Assembly: GCA_004026145.2 (NCBI GenBank)
Contig: CP034976.1
Location: forward strand, 10,557,469 to 10,621,468
Length of the DNA: 64,000 nucleotides
Source: Takifugu bimaculatus
Taxonomy: Eukaryota; Chordata; Actinopteri; Tetraodontiformes; Tetraodontidae
Direction: 5' to 3'
The stretch's first letter is position 1, and every line of letters begins with the position of its first letter. The position numbers were made by a program, and so were the translations under genes. Shown piece by piece: positions 60,684-64,000 of the stretch. Under the pieces are notes generated by a model. The model ran no database searches, was not told where the DNA came from, and saw only the letters and a program-made list of their open reading frames with translations.

Positions 60684-63191
60684 ATGAGCTGCTGCAGTCG
60701 GAGACTGAGACGGACGTCTCCCGTGGACTCCATCAGCAGGACCGAACTCATTCTTTCCAAGCCCCCTCGGATAAACGGCTGGTCGTGGCCCCTTCAGCCT
60801 TTCCAGGTGTTGGGCTGGCTCCTGTACGGCTACCTGGCCATAGTCAGCTTCGGCATCTACATCCCTCTCCTGCCTCTGCCGTGGAACCATCTGGTCTCTG
60901 CTGTATCCTTGACTGCGGAGCTGGGGCTTCGCCACAGCTGTTAAATTGGAGTGTAAACATTAGTGTTGTTTGTACTCCCGCTGAAGACAAGGATTTTGTT
61001 GTCTGTGCGATGTAGTCCTGCTGCACAAGCTGGCTCTGTGTCTGCAGCCTCTTATTAAGCTGGAGACATAATCGCTGGCGGTTTTGTCACAGGTTCAACG
61101 CTGCCTTACATTAGCATAAAGCTTTATTCAGCCATGCGAGCAGCTGACTTACACAGAACTGTCTCTCGCACACAGGGGCCGTTTGTGTGCAGCCTTTAGC
61201 CGTCTCTCCTCCGTCTGCTCTTTTGCACGACTTTTCCTTGAGTCTCCACGTGCAGCTGACTGCTTTGGCTTTTATCGTGCACTTTTTCACCCATATTGCG
61301 GCTGCGACTATAGACCCAGCCAACGCCAGCGTGAGGGCCAAGCAGAACTACTCCAGTCCGATGCCACTTTACGACCGATCGAAACAAGCACACGTCATTC
61401 AGGACCTGCGCTGCTATCTGTGTGACATCAAAGTGTACGTCACCAAAGCCCCAGCATTGGTATCGTTCATCGATCATCGCCATAATAACCATCTTTTTTT
61501 AAAATTCAGTGGCCCCAAAGTGAAGCACTGCGGCGTTTGCAACAAGTGTGTGGAAGACTTTGATCACCACTGTAAATGGCTGAATAACTGCGTGGGCGGG
61601 AGAAACTACTGGTGAGGTGATCTCCTGTCAGTCCTCTATGGTGCTGGTCATCAACCCAGTCCACCAAGGCCTGCAACCCAACCCGGTTTTCTGTCCTACG
61701 CTAACACATGGGAGTCATTTGCTGTGTTTTGTATCCAGTAGGACAGAAAACCTGGCTGGGTTGCAGGCTTTGCTGGAATGGGTTGATGATCCTGGCCGGA
61801 TCATGGCTAAAATGGCTAAAATGCGTCATGGCTAAAATGATGTACGCATCTTCCGTCCCCCAGGTGCTTCTTTGCTGCGCTGTCTTCTGCAACACTTGGA
61901 GTCCTACTGCTTGTCATTGTCCTAATGTTCATATTCATCCAGCATTACCTGCATCCAGAGAGCCTTCGGACCGCTCCCCAGTTTGGCTGTAAGCTGTCTG
62001 ATCAATCGCTTCAGTCTGATCAAATCAAAGCCGTATAACTGTATCCTGCATATTAGCCTTATAACCTCTGCTGGACCGTTTTGTTCATAGCGCTCTTGGG
62101 AAACGACACCTGGCTTATGTTCATACCTTTAACGCCGATCAAGACTAGTTCGGCTGCTCTCCTCATTTTAGCCTTCATCACAGTAATACTGGGCGTCATC
62201 TCCCTCCTGCTGCTCCTTCACCTGCTGGGTTTCCACCTCTACCTGTGTAAGAGACACCATGATGCATTTTCCCCTCCTCCCACGGACATGAATTCTCATG
62301 CAATTCCTTCTGGATTAACAGTTCATAAAGGCATCAGCACATATGAATATATTAAGCTGCAGCGCCAGAAAGGTTCCAGGAACCCAGATGCAGAGGAAGG
62401 AAATCCAAAGGGTGCTAAAAACAACATCAAGGTTCCACAGGTGAACACAGCCTATTAGCGGTAGTGCCTTTTTTAATCATTCAGCCTGTATAATTGTAAT
62501 TTTTTCCATTTAAGGATAATGGCACCATTGACTGTGAACTGGCGCAGCGGTCCAGGTACGGCCATCGGACGACTCTTCTCAGTGATTAAAGCTTGAAGAT
62601 GTGGACGACTTATTCCTCCTTCTTTTATTTCAGCAGCACTTGTAATTTTGAAGATAGGGGCCCATTTTCCAGCCACATCTCTGAGTCCATATGCACAGAG
62701 GTATGCCTGTTCACACGTATCGCCTTTAAAAATCAACCTGGGTGTGTTTAGTCACCATCTGTTCCATCCCAGTCAAATGAAGTCAAAGAACATGAGAATG
62801 GTTTCCAGTATGTGACAGAACACCCAGCAGTAAAGACAAAAAGTGAGTATTTGAGTGGACTTTTCACTGTTGCCCATTGCTTATCTGTGCTTTTAATTCA
62901 TAAAGATAAGCTCTGACTGCATCACCTGGTCTTTGAGTGGGTTGAATGGGGATAGTTTGGGATTCTAAATGGGTTATAGACAGATTTTGGGATTAAAGGT
63001 GGTTATTTCTGATGAGTATTTCTCCCTGATGTGTTTCTTTCTTGACCTTTAAAGGGAAATTGAGTGACATCAAAAGCTGGAGGAGCGAGCAGGACGGCGA
63101 GTCCCAGAGTGCCAGTGTGAAGTCTGCAGACAGCATTCCTAATGTGCAGGACCCACTGGGAAGCTCGGTGATGACGCCAGAAGACCGGTAA
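60684..63191 (+). CDS. zdhhc11: DHHC-type palmitoyltransferase 11 (10 exons)
   Basis: The product is a membrane S-acyltransferase that transfers palmitate to cysteines of target proteins. Exons: 60684-60902, 61256-61434, 61510-61611, 61864-61988, 62091-62246, 62331-62440, 62515-62555, 62634-62700, 62773-62842, 63055-63191. All joins are in phase and give about 401 residues. Seen: INGWSWPLQPFQV before the first membrane segment, a second at about 73-90 (LTALAFIVHFFTHIAAA), then TIDPAN. The Cys-rich domain KHCGVCNKCVEDFDHHC follows, with the catalytic DHHC at 151-154 and NNCVGGRNYW. Two more membrane segments are in exons 4 and 5. ISTYEYIKLQRQ corresponds to the human TTFEYL region. The tail is acidic and Ser-rich. 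Human ZDHHC11 is also next to BRD9, which supports the name. Two introns lack stops and have 3n length. Confidence 0.95.
61645..61795. repeat. Inverted repeat (hairpin) in zdhhc11 intron 3
   Basis: The left arm (about 61645-61699) and right arm (about 61738-61795) are inverted copies with scattered mismatches. TCATCAACCCA pairs with TGGGTTGATGA, CCTGCAACCCA with TGGGTTGCAGG, and TTTTCTGTCCTAC with GTAGGACAGAAAA. The loop is about 38 nt. It is followed by three ATGGCTAAA units at 61803-61839. It may be a small foldback or MITE-like element. Confidence 0.75.
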
Positions 63192-64000
63192 CAGACTACC
63201 GATCAGTCTGAGCTGCTGCGTTGGTCGAGTAAATGTTGCTGTAACTGAGCCACACAGTGACAAATGATGGTGACCCACCTGAAACTGCACCTGACCCACT
63301 AGATGGGTGTGTGTGTTTTCTTTAAATGTTGAACCATTTTTATATACTGTTGTGAGATTGTAATTTAGTTTTATTGTTGGATTTTTTTAAAGAACACATG
63401 GTGTGTTTCTTATTAATCAATTATTTAAAGTATTGGTTTCTGTTATTGATCTGTCGGCTCGCTACATTTTGTTTTAGCGTATCGGGACATCGGTAATTTT
63501 AAGTTATTTTAGCAGTTTTATTACACGTCTTCACAATTTGGATGCCACTTTCTTGATAAAACAACTCAAATATCAGTTTTTGTGTCATTTTTCTTCCTCT
63601 TTTCTCTTCTTACATTACCCTCCAGCCACAGTGACACTCAAAACTGTTCCCTACTTTGCATCTAGATTAAATTCTATACTCGATTTCAGTTTTCTTTGCT
63701 CTGTGTATTGCAGATAAACAATCTTTTTCTTATTTTAAATTACTAAAAAGTATAAAAGACCGACTAAAAGGTCAAAATGCATGTCTGCAATAAAAAAATC
63801 AGATTACAGAATTATTCACAGCAGTCGACTGACAGAAATTTGCAATGTAAGCTAATAAATGCCCTCTCTGTGCTGTAGAGGGTACCTTTTCACCATAATG
63901 TCACGTTTTCATCTTGTATTATATATTCAACGTTATGTGCTTCTCATATTTACAGATGCGCCTTTTACCCACACGGTGGCGCACTCGGTGCAATTTAAGA
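63192..64000 (+). terminator. zdhhc11: zdhhc11 3' UTR and downstream DNA with candidate polyadenylation signals
   Basis: After the zdhhc11 stop codon the sequence is AT-rich and non-coding. AATAAA hexamers occur at 63789-63794 and again near 63854. Either would give a 3' UTR of 0.6-0.7 kb. I see no further gene before the window ends. Confidence 0.45.

Overview
The window is vertebrate nuclear DNA, almost certainly from a ray-finned fish, probably a percomorph teleost. The genes have many short introns (often 70-150 bp), there is a degraded L2-type LINE, and simple repeats (mostly CA/TG) are frequent. Most exons join in phase at GT-AG junctions, so I rebuilt the gene models by hand from splice sites and protein family resemblance.

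Layout on the + axis: (1) 862-15023, minus strand: plekhg4b, a RhoGEF of the PLEKHG4/puratrophin family, 21 exons seen. (2) 15.0-27.6 kb: its 5' intron and/or intergenic DNA, with repeats and no convincing coding exon. (3) 28374-45919, minus: nkd2, the Dishevelled-binding Wnt antagonist, with a 14.3 kb intron. (4) 46.3-49.3 kb: intergenic. (5) 49367-51945, minus: trip13, a 13-exon AAA+ ATPase. (6) 53004-53930, plus: mrpl32, a mitochondrial ribosomal protein, head to head with trip13. (7) 54691-59221, plus: brd9, a 17-exon bromodomain protein. (8) 60684-63191, plus: zdhhc11, a 10-exon palmitoyltransferase.

Five of the six genes (plekhg4b, nkd2, trip13, brd9, zdhhc11) have human orthologs in 5p15.33, so this is a conserved syntenic block. 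mrpl32 is the exception: human MRPL32 lies on chromosome 7. The genes are functionally unrelated and do not form a pathway.

trip13, mrpl32, brd9 and zdhhc11 read through without a break. plekhg4b has four single-base frame breaks and nkd2 has one phase mismatch. Each can be repaired by removing one base, which points to insertion-type assembly errors or, less likely, early decay. The first coding exon of plekhg4b is not securely located.

I found no CRISPR array, prokaryotic-style system, tRNA, rRNA or new gene cluster. The most interesting items are the frame-break pattern, a GC-AG intron in nkd2, two stop-free 3n introns and an intronic hairpin in zdhhc11, the out-of-place mrpl32, L2 fragments around the last exons of plekhg4b, and possible regulatory motifs around nkd2.
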